The notes: a model not told the origin generated them from the letters alone. DNA of 64,000 bases from Paraflavitalea devenefica (GCF_011759375.1 NZ_JAARML010000008.1:167104-231103), one strand, 5' to 3'; numbered from the stretch's first letter, positions 53,972-63,154 are shown. Numbers and translations: made by a program.

Positions 53972-55174
53972 TCAAACGCCGGCATAGTCACTCAAATAAT
54001 CAAAGTGTGGTGTGAGTTTTCCTTTATCCAGCATGGTGGCCCGCTGTATAACCCCCGATCCATTACGCTTGACCAGGTCTTCCAGTATATACTTAATAAG
54101 CTGTTCGCCAAAATAGCGGCTGGCATCACGGGGCAGTTCATTGGGCAGGTTACCCACCGCCATTACATCAATGCTCCCGGGCAGATAGGGCGCTGTCTTT
54201 TGTAGCGTCCGGCGGTCTACACCATATACGGGATCTGCAATCGTCTGGTCGCCGAGGTTAATGGGCACGGAACCATGTGCATCATCGGTAATATCAGCAA
54301 TCGTTTGTATACGGAAAGAAGACTCACGGATGTCTTGCGCCTCAAACAGGCGGGGAATATTTTTATCCCAGTAAATACCATTCATCAGCACATCGGTTTC
54401 ACGGGCATAAGGCAGAAATTTGCCCGTATATTCCTCCGGCTGCTCATGAAAATGGGCACGGTTATACGCCCCACTGGAACGATGTTGGTAAAGATCGCCT
54501 CCTTTCAGTTGGGTATATACAGGATACGTGTATTGCCGTTGCAGGTATTCATCCGGCTCCACTTCATGCACACCCATCAAGTTCATGATCTCCAGGATGC
54601 CATGCGCCACCCGTCCGCTGCCGGTTACCACGATCTTAATGGCCGGGATACGCAAACCAAAATAAGTATGGATCAGTTCATGAAAGCTCTTTTGTTCACA
54701 CACCCGTACCAGGTCATAAGCGCCGGAACGTTTGCCCCAGGCCATCATACCATTGTGGGCGCCTACCACACCGGCAAAAAAACCAAAACCAATAATACGC
54801 TGACCATCCTCATGCTCCAGGCACTCATAATCAATCAGCGTGATCTGATGATTCATCATGGCGCGGAACAAAGCCTGGTTATAAGGCTGCTTTTTGCGGG
54901 TATGGGAGAAAAACAGGTAGGTTTTGCCGGGGATCAGCATACTAACAGGCACTTCCTTGATGCCAAAAAGAATATCGCAGTCATTCACGTCCTCCTTTAC
55001 TTCAACCCCCGCCTGCCGGTATTCCTTGTCAGTAAAGCAACGCTGCGGGGACGATTGCACGACGATCTGTACATCACCTGAGTTCTTATGGATCCATTTA
55101 CATTGAGCCGGGGTAAGGGCTACGCGGTTGTCTGAAGGTATTTTTCCTTCCCGTATCAATCCTATCCTGATCAT
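53972..55174 (-). CDS. Saccharopine dehydrogenase-like / alanine dehydrogenase-fold oxidoreductase
   Basis: 400 aa. The N terminus IGLIREGKIPSDNRVALTP is that of the alanine dehydrogenase/PNT and lysine-forming saccharopine dehydrogenase (LYS1) clan. The NAD-binding turn is IKIVVTGSGRVAHGILEIMN (~residues 175-194, G-x-G-x-x-A pattern). Lysine-type residues appear near TYLFFSHTRKKQPYN. In Bacteroidota such proteins are common and their physiological substrate is unsettled, so I give no gene name. It is divergent from the globin. Confidence 0.75.
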   Translation of the reverse strand: MIRIGLIREGKIPSDNRVALTPAQCKWIHKNSGDVQIVVQSSPQRCFTDKEYRQAGVEVKEDVNDCDILFGIKEVPVSMLIPGKTYLFFSHTRKKQPYNQALFRAMMNHQITLIDYECLEHEDGQRIIGFGFFAGVVGAHNGMMAWGKRSGAYDLVRVCEQKSFHELIHTYFGLRIPAIKIVVTGSGRVAHGILEIMNLMGVHEVEPDEYLQRQYTYPVYTQLKGGDLYQHRSSGAYNRAHFHEQPEEYTGKFLPYARETDVLMNGIYWDKNIPRLFEAQDIRESSFRIQTIADITDDAHGSVPINLGDQTIADPVYGVDRRTLQKTAPYLPGSIDVMAVGNLPNELPRDASRYFGEQLIKYILEDLVKRNGSGVIQRATMLDKGKLTPHFDYLSDYAGV

Positions 55175-55197
55175 AATTGTATCTTTGCCATGAGTTA

Positions 55198-55205
55198 CAA
55201 ATGTA
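55198..55205 (-). promoter_or_regulatory. -7 element of the dehydrogenase gene
   Basis: Minus-strand TACATTTG, ~24 bases before the ATG at 55174. No convincing -33 element is seen. Confidence 0.4.
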
Positions 55206-55396
55206 ATGGATACTAAATAAAACTAAACAGGCATCCTCATGTGGCGAAAAGTATGGAACATCGTGCGTAAACTCTTATTGCCCAAAAAAAGTTGCTGCAA
55301 ATAGCCGCAGCCGGCCATCCTTAACGGTTCATTTGATTTTTGCCCCGCTTCAGGTAAATTCTTTCTTCCCTGTATAATAACTGATGCATCTTTAGC

Positions 55397-55414
55397 AGTA
55401 ACAACACTGTTACT
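55397..55414. promoter_or_regulatory. Perfect palindrome abutting the globin start
   Basis: AGTAACA (55397-55403) and TGTTACT (55408-55414) form an exact 7+7 inverted repeat with a 4-base centre, ending at the base before the ATG. The form TAACAnnnnTGTTA resembles binding sites of the Crp/Fnr superfamily. Such regulators often control globins involved in nitric oxide or oxygen responses. Confidence 0.5.
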
Positions 55415-55837
55415 ATGATGCAGCTTACTCATGAACAGGTAGCATTGATCAAAAAAAGCTGGACGGTCTTCCGCACCATGGATCCCAGGCTGGTGTGCGA
55501 GGTATTCTATGGGAAATTATTCTATGAGCATCCCTCCCTGCGACGTATGTTTCCCCGGGATATGGAGGAGCAATACAACAAACTCATGGATATGCTCAAC
55601 AGGATCGTGGCACGGCTGGACCACCATGCAGACATGACGGCCGAAATACAGGCCATGGGCAAAAGGCATGCAGCCTATGGCGTAAAGCCGGAACAGTACG
55701 AACCTGTAGGAGAAGCCCTGCTCTGGACATTGGAACAGGGCCTGGGGGCCGACTGGAATGAAGAAGTAAAACAGGCCTGGCGCACCTGCTATACCCACCT
55801 GGCCACGGTGATGCTGGAAGCAGCCAAAACGCCTTAG
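55415..55837 (+). CDS. Single-domain globin
   Basis: 140 aa, a full 3-on-3 globin fold like the heme domain of flavohemoglobins, without the reductase part. The proximal F8 histidine is His85 in GKRHAAYGVKPEQY. The distal helix region EEQYNKLMDMLNRIV offers a glutamine near E7, as in flavohemoglobins. It binds heme and O2/NO; NO dioxygenase activity would need a separate reductase. Starting at Met2 (MQLTHEQVA) is equally likely. The sensor kinase gene follows 63 bases later. Confidence 0.9.
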   Translation: MMQLTHEQVALIKKSWTVFRTMDPRLVCEVFYGKLFYEHPSLRRMFPRDMEEQYNKLMDMLNRIVARLDHHADMTAEIQAMGKRHAAYGVKPEQYEPVGEALLWTLEQGLGADWNEEVKQAWRTCYTHLATVMLEAAKTP

Positions 55838-55900
55838 CCCTACTACACGTCAATAAAAATAGTTGGGTGCACCCGCCGCAATATTTAATTTGAAGCCGTA

Positions 55901-58900
55901 ATGAGAGCTACTTTATTTATCATCCTCTTTATTGTTCAAAGCCTGGCAGCGGCAGCACAATCTGCTTCGTACAACTTTCATAGGGTGACATTGAAAGATG
56001 GCCTCAGCGATGGTGTCGTATTTAATATGACGAGGGATAAATACGGCTACATCTGGCTGGGATCACAAAGTGGCCTTAACAGGTACGATGGACACCGGGT
56101 GGTGAGCTTTATCCATAACCCCAAAGACAGTTTTTCAGTTCCGCGCGACTTTGTGCATACCCTATTTTGTGATGATGCCGGCAACCTGTGGTTTGGTTAT
56201 GATGATGGACTTTGCCGGTATGATTACGCCAACCGCCGGTTTGAAATAATACCCGCTACTAAAAACACAGCCGTCAATGAAATAAGGCAGGCCGGGAAAG
56301 ATACCCTTTGCCTGTTAACCACAAAAGGGGTGGCTATCTTTGATACCCGGCGCGGGCAACTCAGTTTTGCCGGACCGGGCACACAGGAAGCCTGGGTAGG
56401 TCGCCCCCTCTATGAAGGATGGGTATACAAGTCGGTGCTATATGCTGCCACCCGCGAAGGTATAGGCGTATATGACATCCATACCAAACAATCCCGCATA
56501 CTGTCCATGAAACCAGGTATTCGCACACCGGTAGAAAGAGTAGTCATAGACAGCAGCGGCACTCTGTGGGCATCTGCTTTTGACAAAGGAGCTTTTCTAT
56601 ACAAAGGCGTACAGCAGAATACTGCTTTTGAAACCATTACTGCGCATCAGTATGATAAGCACGGTACCACATTCGATGTCATCATGGACCTGTGGGTGGA
56701 TCCGCACAACAGGCTTTGGATTGCCACCAACTGGAACGGGCTTATCTCCGTCAACACACAGGACAATTCTTATTTCGCCCTGACCAATAATTACCGTCTG
56801 CCCAATAGTATCCCGGATAATCGTATCAACAGGATCTATATGGACAGGCAGGGCTTTATGTGGCTGGGTACCGAAGGTACAGGCGCCGCTTATTTCCGGC
56901 CCGATTATAACCTGTTCAGCATCTTTTTTCCCGAACCGGTAAAATACCTGCGGCCGCATATATGGACAAGGGCTGTTGCGGAAGATAAAACAGGCAACCT
57001 GTGGATGGGCACCGGCGTAGGGCTCATCAAACAACCTGCCGATAATGGCCCTGCTGTTGTATTCAACCGGAATGAAGCCACCGGCAAAGGCACATTACAT
57101 TCCAATTCGGTCAGGACCCTCTTATGCGATAAAGAAAACAATATCTGGATAGGCACTGCCTCCGGGCTCAACAGGTACCATACGCAACAAGGCCGCATGG
57201 AGTTCCTGGATAAAAAAGACTCCGTACCCTATACCTTTTGCTGGTCGCTCCTGCAGGACAGCCAGGAGACCATTTGGCTGGGCTGCCGGGCCGGACTGCG
57301 TTATAAACGCAAAGGAGAGAATAAGTTTCACAGCCTGCAGGGGCACCCGGTATTACATCCTTATGCCCGTTATGATGTGCGGGCATTACTGGAAGACAGC
57401 CGGGGAAACCTCTGGATAGGATTCAATGGAAAGGGATTGTTGCTGTATGAGGTAGCCGCTCAAAAAGCCACCTGGTGGGAACAGGTGGGGGAAACCGGCA
57501 ATCCCATTGGCAACATCATTACCTCCATGGCAGAAGACAGGAAGGGCATCATTTGGTTCAGCAGTTACCACGGCATAGCTGCCTATGATTACCACACGGG
57601 AGCCTTTACTTCCTACAAAGACCTGCAGGCCATGGAGTCGCTGCAGATCTCCGGACTGCAGGTAGATGATGCAGACAGGCTATGGCTTTCCTCTGTAAAA
57701 GGATTGCTGATGCTGGATAAGAACAGAAGAGTATTCAAAAAATTTGGCACCCAGGATGGCCTGCCCGATATGCAGTTCAGCGACCAGGGATCTTTCCGGC
57801 TAAAAGATGGCCGCTTTGTATACGCCACTTATGATGGCTTTGTGGCATTTGATCCGCTTCAATACAAGGAAAAGAATCATTCTGACAATATCATCATCTC
57901 TTCTTTTGTGATCAGGGACGATGTCACCACTACCCTGTCCATGCTTACTGAAAAAGATTCCCTGCAACTGAAGCCTGCCCAGAACTTTTTTAGCATTGAA
58001 CTGACGGCCTTTAACTATTCCAATCCCGCAGAAACCTGGTATGCTTATAAGCTGGAAGGATTTGATAAGGACTGGACCTATACCCGCAACCGGACCGCCA
58101 ACTATACCAATGTGCCCGGCGGCCACTATACCTTCCGGTACAAAGCCTCTTCCGATCCCAGTGCCTGGAGTGAAAAAGAAAAGCAACTGCCCATCCATAT
58201 AGCTACTGTTTTTTACAAAACACGCGTCTTTATCATCGGCGTCATCATCCTGTTGCTGGTCTTGCTTTGGGCCCTGTACCGTTACAAGACAGCTCAACAG
58301 GAAAAGTGGATGAACCTCGAAAACAAAGCACAAAGACTGGAAAAAGAAAAGGCGCAGGTACTATATGAGAACCTTAAGCAACAACTCAACCCCCACTTCC
58401 TCTTTAATTCGCTTACTTCCCTCAGTGGTCTCATCAGGACAAAGAACCCGGCGGCCGGCAGCTTCCTGGAAAGCCTCAGCAAAACCTACCGGTACATTCT
58501 CAAAAGCAGCGACCATGAAACCGTCACCCTGGAACAGGAAATAAAATTCGCCCAGGCTTACATACGCCTGCAGCAAACAAGGTTTGAAAAGGGACTGGAA
58601 ATAAACATACAGGTACCACCCGACATCCAGCAACGGAAGATCGTACCTGTTACATTGCAGAACATGATCGAGAATGCCATCAAGCACAACATCATTGATG
58701 AAGAATGCCCCCTGGTCATTGACATCTACACAGAGCAGGATGCGGTGATCGTTCGCAACAACCTGCAAAAAAAGAACTCGGTGGAAACCAGCAACAAGAA
58801 AGGCCTCGCCAACCTTCAATCATTGTACCGTTACCTGTCGGACAGGCCGGTGAACATTAAAACAGACAATACGTATTTCCAGGTGACCATTCCGCTTTTA

Positions 58901-58903
58901 TAG
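55901..58903 (+). CDS. Reg_prop sensor histidine kinase (LytS-type)
   Basis: 1000 aa. Signal peptide MRATLFIILFIVQSLAAAAQ, then a propeller of two-component regulator repeats (DKYGYIWLGSQSGLNRYDG, DDAGNLWFGYDDGLCRYD, KENNIWIGTASGLNRY). A Y_Y_Y domain and one TM helix near 773-790 (VFIIGVIILLLVLLWALYRY) follow. The kinase half starts LKQQLNPHFLFNSLTSL with His832 and carries MIENAIKHNIIDEECPLV in the ATP fold. It has the same architecture as the kinase at 40103, but the residues have diverged. The response regulator is 30 bases downstream, on the same strand. Confidence 0.92.
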   Translation: MRATLFIILFIVQSLAAAAQSASYNFHRVTLKDGLSDGVVFNMTRDKYGYIWLGSQSGLNRYDGHRVVSFIHNPKDSFSVPRDFVHTLFCDDAGNLWFGYDDGLCRYDYANRRFEIIPATKNTAVNEIRQAGKDTLCLLTTKGVAIFDTRRGQLSFAGPGTQEAWVGRPLYEGWVYKSVLYAATREGIGVYDIHTKQSRILSMKPGIRTPVERVVIDSSGTLWASAFDKGAFLYKGVQQNTAFETITAHQYDKHGTTFDVIMDLWVDPHNRLWIATNWNGLISVNTQDNSYFALTNNYRLPNSIPDNRINRIYMDRQGFMWLGTEGTGAAYFRPDYNLFSIFFPEPVKYLRPHIWTRAVAEDKTGNLWMGTGVGLIKQPADNGPAVVFNRNEATGKGTLHSNSVRTLLCDKENNIWIGTASGLNRYHTQQGRMEFLDKKDSVPYTFCWSLLQDSQETIWLGCRAGLRYKRKGENKFHSLQGHPVLHPYARYDVRALLEDSRGNLWIGFNGKGLLLYEVAAQKATWWEQVGETGNPIGNIITSMAEDRKGIIWFSSYHGIAAYDYHTGAFTSYKDLQAMESLQISGLQVDDADRLWLSSVKGLLMLDKNRRVFKKFGTQDGLPDMQFSDQGSFRLKDGRFVYATYDGFVAFDPLQYKEKNHSDNIIISSFVIRDDVTTTLSMLTEKDSLQLKPAQNFFSIELTAFNYSNPAETWYAYKLEGFDKDWTYTRNRTANYTNVPGGHYTFRYKASSDPSAWSEKEKQLPIHIATVFYKTRVFIIGVIILLLVLLWALYRYKTAQQEKWMNLENKAQRLEKEKAQVLYENLKQQLNPHFLFNSLTSLSGLIRTKNPAAGSFLESLSKTYRYILKSSDHETVTLEQEIKFAQAYIRLQQTRFEKGLEINIQVPPDIQQRKIVPVTLQNMIENAIKHNIIDEECPLVIDIYTEQDAVIVRNNLQKKNSVETSNKKGLANLQSLYRYLSDRPVNIKTDNTYFQVTIPLL

Positions 58904-58933
58904 CCCTTACTATAACATATAAAAATAGGTAGC

Positions 58934-59701
58934 ATGACAGCCGTAATTATAGAAGATGAAAGTATCATAGCCGGAGAGCTGAAACAGAAAATAGCCACGG
59001 TGGCAGAAGATATCCGGATAGCCGAAATACTTCCCAGCTTAAAAACAGCCCGGAAATGGTTTATGCAAAATGCGGAGCCCGACCTTTTGTTTATGGACAT
59101 ACAGTTGAGTGATGGTGTGAGCTTTGAGTTGTTTGACCAGTTCAACCTCAACTGTCCGGTCATCTTTACCACAGCGTATGACGAATATGCCATCAGGGCC
59201 TTTAAAGTAAATGGCATCGGCTACCTGCTCAAGCCGGTTGATGAAGAGGAGCTGAAAGCGGCTATTGACAAGTGCCGCAACAGGTTGAAAGTGCAGAGTC
59301 CCCAGCCGGGCTCTATGGAAGACCTGCTGCAGGCATTGCGCAACAATGGTCCCAACCCTTTATACAAGGAGAAATTCATCGTGAGTGTGCGCAATAACTG
59401 GATACCGGTGGCCACAAAAGACATCGCCTGCTTTATGCGGGAGAACCTGAACTACCTTTTTACCTTTAGTGGTGAAAAATACATCCTCGACTACTCCACC
59501 CTCGAAGAAATTGAAGAGTTGGTAGATCCCCGGCTCTTTTACCGGGCCAACCGGCAATGTATTGTGCACATAGATGCCATCCAGAGCGTGAAGCCGCACG
59601 AAAACCAAAAGCTGTCCCTCTACCTCAAAGCGCCCTTAAAAATGGAGTTTGACATCAGCCGGGAAAAGGCACCCGCCTTCAAAAAGTGGTTCGACCGGTA
59701 G
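58934..59701 (+). CDS. LytTR-family response regulator
   Basis: 255 aa. The receiver domain has Asp55 (LLFMDIQLSDGVSF) and GIGYLLKPVDEEELKAAI; the LytTR DNA-binding domain (~150-255) includes YRANRQCIVHIDAIQSVKPH. It is partnered with the kinase at 55901. The gap to the kinase is 30 bases. Downstream lies a gene-poor stretch with a long hairpin, so targets are not evident. Confidence 0.9.
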   Translation: MTAVIIEDESIIAGELKQKIATVAEDIRIAEILPSLKTARKWFMQNAEPDLLFMDIQLSDGVSFELFDQFNLNCPVIFTTAYDEYAIRAFKVNGIGYLLKPVDEEELKAAIDKCRNRLKVQSPQPGSMEDLLQALRNNGPNPLYKEKFIVSVRNNWIPVATKDIACFMRENLNYLFTFSGEKYILDYSTLEEIEELVDPRLFYRANRQCIVHIDAIQSVKPHENQKLSLYLKAPLKMEFDISREKAPAFKKWFDR

Positions 59702-60131
59702 GCGTAGTTGCCGCCGGTCCGTAAGGACTCCTATGGAGGTGGGGATTAAATGGGCGGTTAATGGGCTGGTAATGCTCAGGGAATGGCCTGAACCTTGCAC
59801 TGGTACACTATAGAAGGGTACCTATTTAGAGCACTCCAGTGCGCTTTTCAGTGCATTCCATGGCCAGGTTTAGACCACTTCACTACCACCCGGCGCCCAC
59901 ACTCTGTCCGGCTGTCCTTTTATTCGCTTTTCCTTATTAAATGCTTCGTACCATGTTCGCTATTCCTTCGCTCCGCTTCGCTCGGGAGCGAACATGTACC
60001 GAAGCAATAGCGAAGCGGAAGCGAAGAACAAGCGAAGAAATGACCGGATACGGGTACTTGTCTTACCAGTACCTACCGCCTTTCCGGTTATTTCAACTGA
60101 GACGCTACACAATCCAGGATGGCTTGACGCA
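59702..60131. other. Gene-poor stretch holding a long hairpin
   Basis: There is no convincing gene between the regulator stop and 60132. The main feature is the complex inverted repeat at 59943-60025. The rest is mixed sequence without a clear terminator or promoter. Confidence 0.55.
59943..60025. repeat. Interleaved inverted repeats of CGAAGC words
   Basis: First stem: 59943-59961 with 59987-60005, 16 of 19 pairs, 25-base loop; core ATGTTCGCT/AGCGAACAT. Second stem: about 59968-59983 in that loop with about 60009-60025 outside it, CTTCGCTCCGCTTCGCT matching AGCGAAGCGGAAGCGAAG with one base inserted. The two stems cross, so RNA or DNA could form either one, or a pseudoknot. It is another member of the word-type repeat class. 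Confidence 0.75.
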
Positions 60132-60320
60132 ATGGCCAATAAAGGCAAGGAAAATTGTAAAACATTGAATATCAATAAAAAGCTGGGAGGATTGAGGTTG
60201 CTTAGGCGGGAGTGGGAGGATGCATGGCTGTACATCGGCTTCACTATGAAGGATGTACGGAGGCATATCGCTGTAAGGTCGCTGAAACGTCGCCGGAAGG
60301 CCGTTGAGAGGTTGTTATAA
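60132..60320 (+). CDS. Doubtful small ORF, 62 aa
   Basis: An open frame starting MANKGKENCKTLNINKKLGG and ending in a basic helix (KRRRKAVERLL). I see no domain, and upstream it runs through the hairpin, so the true gene, if any, starts at 60132. Basic character could suggest nucleic-acid binding or just a remnant of a mobile gene. Confidence 0.2.
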   Translation: MANKGKENCKTLNINKKLGGLRLLRREWEDAWLYIGFTMKDVRRHIAVRSLKRRRKAVERLL

Positions 60321-60456
60321 TGCCGCGGGAAGGGACGGCGTTTTTATGACCGCAACCGGGGAAATGAAGACGTCATACGTATTTTTAATATATAAACCAT
60401 ACTCTATAACAATTTACAAAATCCAAGCTTTATGGCCAAACCCATTTTACTCCGAT

Positions 60457-60488
60457 TTTGGACGGAATGTTACAAATGCGTAATATTG
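60457..60488 (+). promoter_or_regulatory. Promoter of tRNA-Leu
   Basis: TTTG (60457-60460), 20 bases, TAATATTG (60481-60488), one mismatch to TAnnTTTG. It lies 17 bases before the tRNA. Confidence 0.55.
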
Positions 60489-60505
60489 CACCCCCAAGAT
60501 TATTG

Positions 60506-60589
60506 GCCCAGATGGCGGAACTGGTAGACGCGCTAGACTCAAAATCTTGTTATCGAAAGGTAGTGCAGGTTCGATTCCTGTTCTGGGCA
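60506..60589 (+). tRNA. tRNA-Leu (anticodon CAA)
   Basis: The acceptor GCCCAGA (60506-60512) pairs with TCTGGGC (60582-60588), then discriminator A. The loop CTCAAAA gives anticodon CAA. The long variable arm (around TTGTTATCGAAAGG) is as expected for a class II leucine tRNA. CCA is not encoded. Confidence 0.93.
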
Positions 60590-60598
60590 CGAAAAAAG

Positions 60599-60635
60599 AA
60601 AAGGCTTTAAGTCGTTGGACTTGAGGCCTTTTTAG
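60599..60635 (+). terminator. Terminator after tRNA-Leu
   Basis: AAAAGGCTTTAAGTC folds with GACTTGAGGCCTTTTT (stem with G-T pairs and a 4-base loop), followed by a T run. Confidence 0.75.
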
Positions 60636-60698
60636 TTTAGAGTAATTTTTCTTTTATCGACTAGAAATATTAAGTGATTGTAAAAGAGTAGTTTGGGT

Positions 60699-60711
60699 GG
60701 TTCGATTCCTG
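60699..60711. repeat. 13-bp copy of the tRNA-Leu T-arm
   Basis: GGTTCGATTCCTG at 60699-60711 repeats 60568-60580 inside tRNA-Leu. The 5' T-stem half is not complementary here, so it is not a working tRNA. It may be a remnant of a tRNA 3' end or an attachment-site half. Confidence 0.45.
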
Positions 60712-60760
60712 ACGCCGGGCATAGCAGAAAACCAAATGTTGGTGGTAGTTTTTCTCCTAA

Positions 60761-63154
60761 TTATTCCGTTCTCAAACTCTTTACAGGATTTGCAAGTGCT
60801 GCTTTTACTGTTTGAGTGCTTAATGTAACAATTGCAATCAACAACATGGCAAATCCACATGCAGCAAAAATCCACCAGCTAATGCTGGTTCGATAGGCAA
60901 AATCCTGCAGCCATTTATTCATTGCCCAGTAAGCCAGCGGCGTTGCGATTACAGTTGCCACAATTACCAATTTCAAAAAATCTTTACTGATCAATTGTAC
61001 AACGCTGCCGACACTTGCACCCAGCACTTTTCTGATGCCGATTTCCTTGGTCTTTACCTGTGCTGTATAAGTGGCTAATCCAAATAAACCCAGGCAGGAA
61101 ATAAAAATGGCGATGGCTGCAAAAGTTGTAAACAAAGTGCCTGCACGCTGTTGGGATTGGTAATGCGATTCAAATGTCTTATCAAGAAAATTATAAGAGA
61201 AAGGTGCGTTGTTTGCATATTTTTTATACTGCTGTTCTACGGCTTTGATGGATGCCTGAGCACCTGCTCCAGTTGTTCGTACATATAAAGTGTTCTTTAA
61301 TCCAGACGTTCTTATTAATAAAGGTGCAATAGGATCTTTCAACGATTTAAAATTAAAATCTTTTATTACACCTACTATTTCTCCATCGGCTTTCCCGTAG
61401 CCAATTTTTGTGCCGACATAGGGAGGTTTTAAACCCATAGCTTTTACTGCCGTTTCATTCAAAATATATTTATTATCATTAGAAGACGTTCCCGTAAAAT
61501 TTGTTCCTGCAATAAGCTGGTACTTCATCGTAGGTATAAAATTTTTATCAGCCTGTACACGCCAAACTATAAATGGAACATCATCTGTTTTTCCATCCCA
61601 AATAATATCTCCTGAAATCTCTGTTACATTTGTAACGTCTGCCGCGCTGCTAAACGAAACATTTAATATGCTCTTTTGCAATTGCAATTCATTTTCTATA
61701 GCGTCAGCACTTTTCGCCGCTTCTTTGGGAAATGAAACCGTAAAAACATAGTTCTTATCGTAACCCAAATCTTTATTTATTATATATGCCATTTGTTTTC
61801 CCATTACAATTGTACTAACTAACAATATGAACGAGATTACAAATTGAAGAACGACTAATGATTTTCTAAATGAAGACGTTTTAATACCCAAAAAACTTTT
61901 ATCGCGTATGGCGCCTAAAGGATTGAAAGATGATAATAACAGTGCGGGATAAATGCCTGAAATTAGTATTGTTCCTAAAAGTGCGAAAAACAATATTTTT
62001 AACATAGAAAAATTGGAGAGGGAAAGAACTAATTGTTCGCCTGTAATTCTATCATACAGCGGCTTCAATAAAGTGATTAAAACAATTGCAATAAAAACAG
62101 CAAACCCGAATGTCAATACTGTCTCAGTAATGAATTGCAAAAACAATTGCCTTCTTTTTGCTCCAATGATTTTTTTTATACTTACTTCTTTACTTCTTAC
62201 AAGTGCACGAGCCGTAGAAAGGTTTACATAGTTAATACTTGCTATGATCAATATTAATATTGCAACAAGCAACATTATTCTTACCATTTTTAATGCAGAA
62301 TTGTCGCCATCAATTCCTGTAAGATGAAGGTCTCCTAAGTTCTGCAATTGAAAAGTTGTCGCAGCCTGACCATTGTCTGTTGCATTAAATAAATGTGTAA
62401 GTTTTGTTTCAATACCCGGAATATTAGCATTTGGATTTATCAGAAGAAATGTTCTGAAACTATAATCGTTTACATCTTCATCAATTGTTTTCCAACCATG
62501 ATTGCCGCCATGAGCTGTGAATTGCTGAGCATAATAATCTACCGGAAAAATAGCGTCGTATTGCAGAGAAGAATTATGAGGAAAGTCTTGCAAAACGGCT
62601 GTTACCGTGAAACTGTTTTTGTCAAACCGCACAATTTTGCCAACGGCGTCATCTGTACCAAATAATTTTTTTGCTGTTGATTGTGTAAGTGCTACAGAAT
62701 GCGCATTCGGCAAAAAGGTATTAAGGTTACCATGCAACAATTTGTAGTTGAAGAAGCTTATAAAATTACTGTCGGCATAAAGAATATTGTTATTGTCGAA
62801 TACTTTTGTAAGATCGATATTGGACAATACTTTATCAGATAGTGTTGGATTTTCATCATCACTTACTAATCTTAAAACAGAAATTACATCCGGAATTTGT
62901 TTTGCCATTATAGATAATGGTGCGGGTGCCCCTTGCCAGACAAGTGATTTTACTTCTAAAGTAATGTGCGAATTTACCTGGTAGATATTTTTATACAGAT
63001 GGTTATATTTATCGTAGCTGAGTTCATTCTGCACCCAAAGAAGCAACATAAATCCTGTAGCCAATCCTACAGCCAAGCCGCCTATGTTCAGGATACTGTA
63101 AAATTTGTTGGCTTTCAAATTGCGCCATGACGTTTTGAAATAATTTTTCAACAT
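60761..63154 (-). CDS. Large ABC transporter permease (FtsX/MacB family), AT-rich
   Basis: 797 aa, with two FtsX/MacB_PCD halves. TM helix ~20-40, periplasmic PCD domain, a first three-helix core (VNLSTARALVRSKEVSIKKI), a second TM (LVVLQFVISFILLVSTIVMG), a second PCD domain and a final core (FGLATYTAQVKTKEIGIRKV) ending NPVKSLRTE. This duplicated form is common in Bacteroidota antimicrobial-export or stress systems. Its codon use is more A/T-rich than the rest of the window. No ATPase lies beside it, and it sits between tRNA-Leu and an IS21 end, so transfer is plausible. Confidence 0.88.
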   Translation of the reverse strand: MLKNYFKTSWRNLKANKFYSILNIGGLAVGLATGFMLLLWVQNELSYDKYNHLYKNIYQVNSHITLEVKSLVWQGAPAPLSIMAKQIPDVISVLRLVSDDENPTLSDKVLSNIDLTKVFDNNNILYADSNFISFFNYKLLHGNLNTFLPNAHSVALTQSTAKKLFGTDDAVGKIVRFDKNSFTVTAVLQDFPHNSSLQYDAIFPVDYYAQQFTAHGGNHGWKTIDEDVNDYSFRTFLLINPNANIPGIETKLTHLFNATDNGQAATTFQLQNLGDLHLTGIDGDNSALKMVRIMLLVAILILIIASINYVNLSTARALVRSKEVSIKKIIGAKRRQLFLQFITETVLTFGFAVFIAIVLITLLKPLYDRITGEQLVLSLSNFSMLKILFFALLGTILISGIYPALLLSSFNPLGAIRDKSFLGIKTSSFRKSLVVLQFVISFILLVSTIVMGKQMAYIINKDLGYDKNYVFTVSFPKEAAKSADAIENELQLQKSILNVSFSSAADVTNVTEISGDIIWDGKTDDVPFIVWRVQADKNFIPTMKYQLIAGTNFTGTSSNDNKYILNETAVKAMGLKPPYVGTKIGYGKADGEIVGVIKDFNFKSLKDPIAPLLIRTSGLKNTLYVRTTGAGAQASIKAVEQQYKKYANNAPFSYNFLDKTFESHYQSQQRAGTLFTTFAAIAIFISCLGLFGLATYTAQVKTKEIGIRKVLGASVGSVVQLISKDFLKLVIVATVIATPLAYWAMNKWLQDFAYRTSISWWIFAACGFAMLLIAIVTLSTQTVKAALANPVKSLRTE

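Noticed and set aside
59994..60320. 108-codon version of the small ORF
   Set aside because: Its first part runs through the palindromic word repeat; only the shorter start at 60132 is kept, with low confidence.
60699..60725. A second tRNA gene
   Set aside because: Only the T-loop and a GGGCA-like end are present; the 5' T-stem half does not pair and no acceptor or anticodon arm exists.
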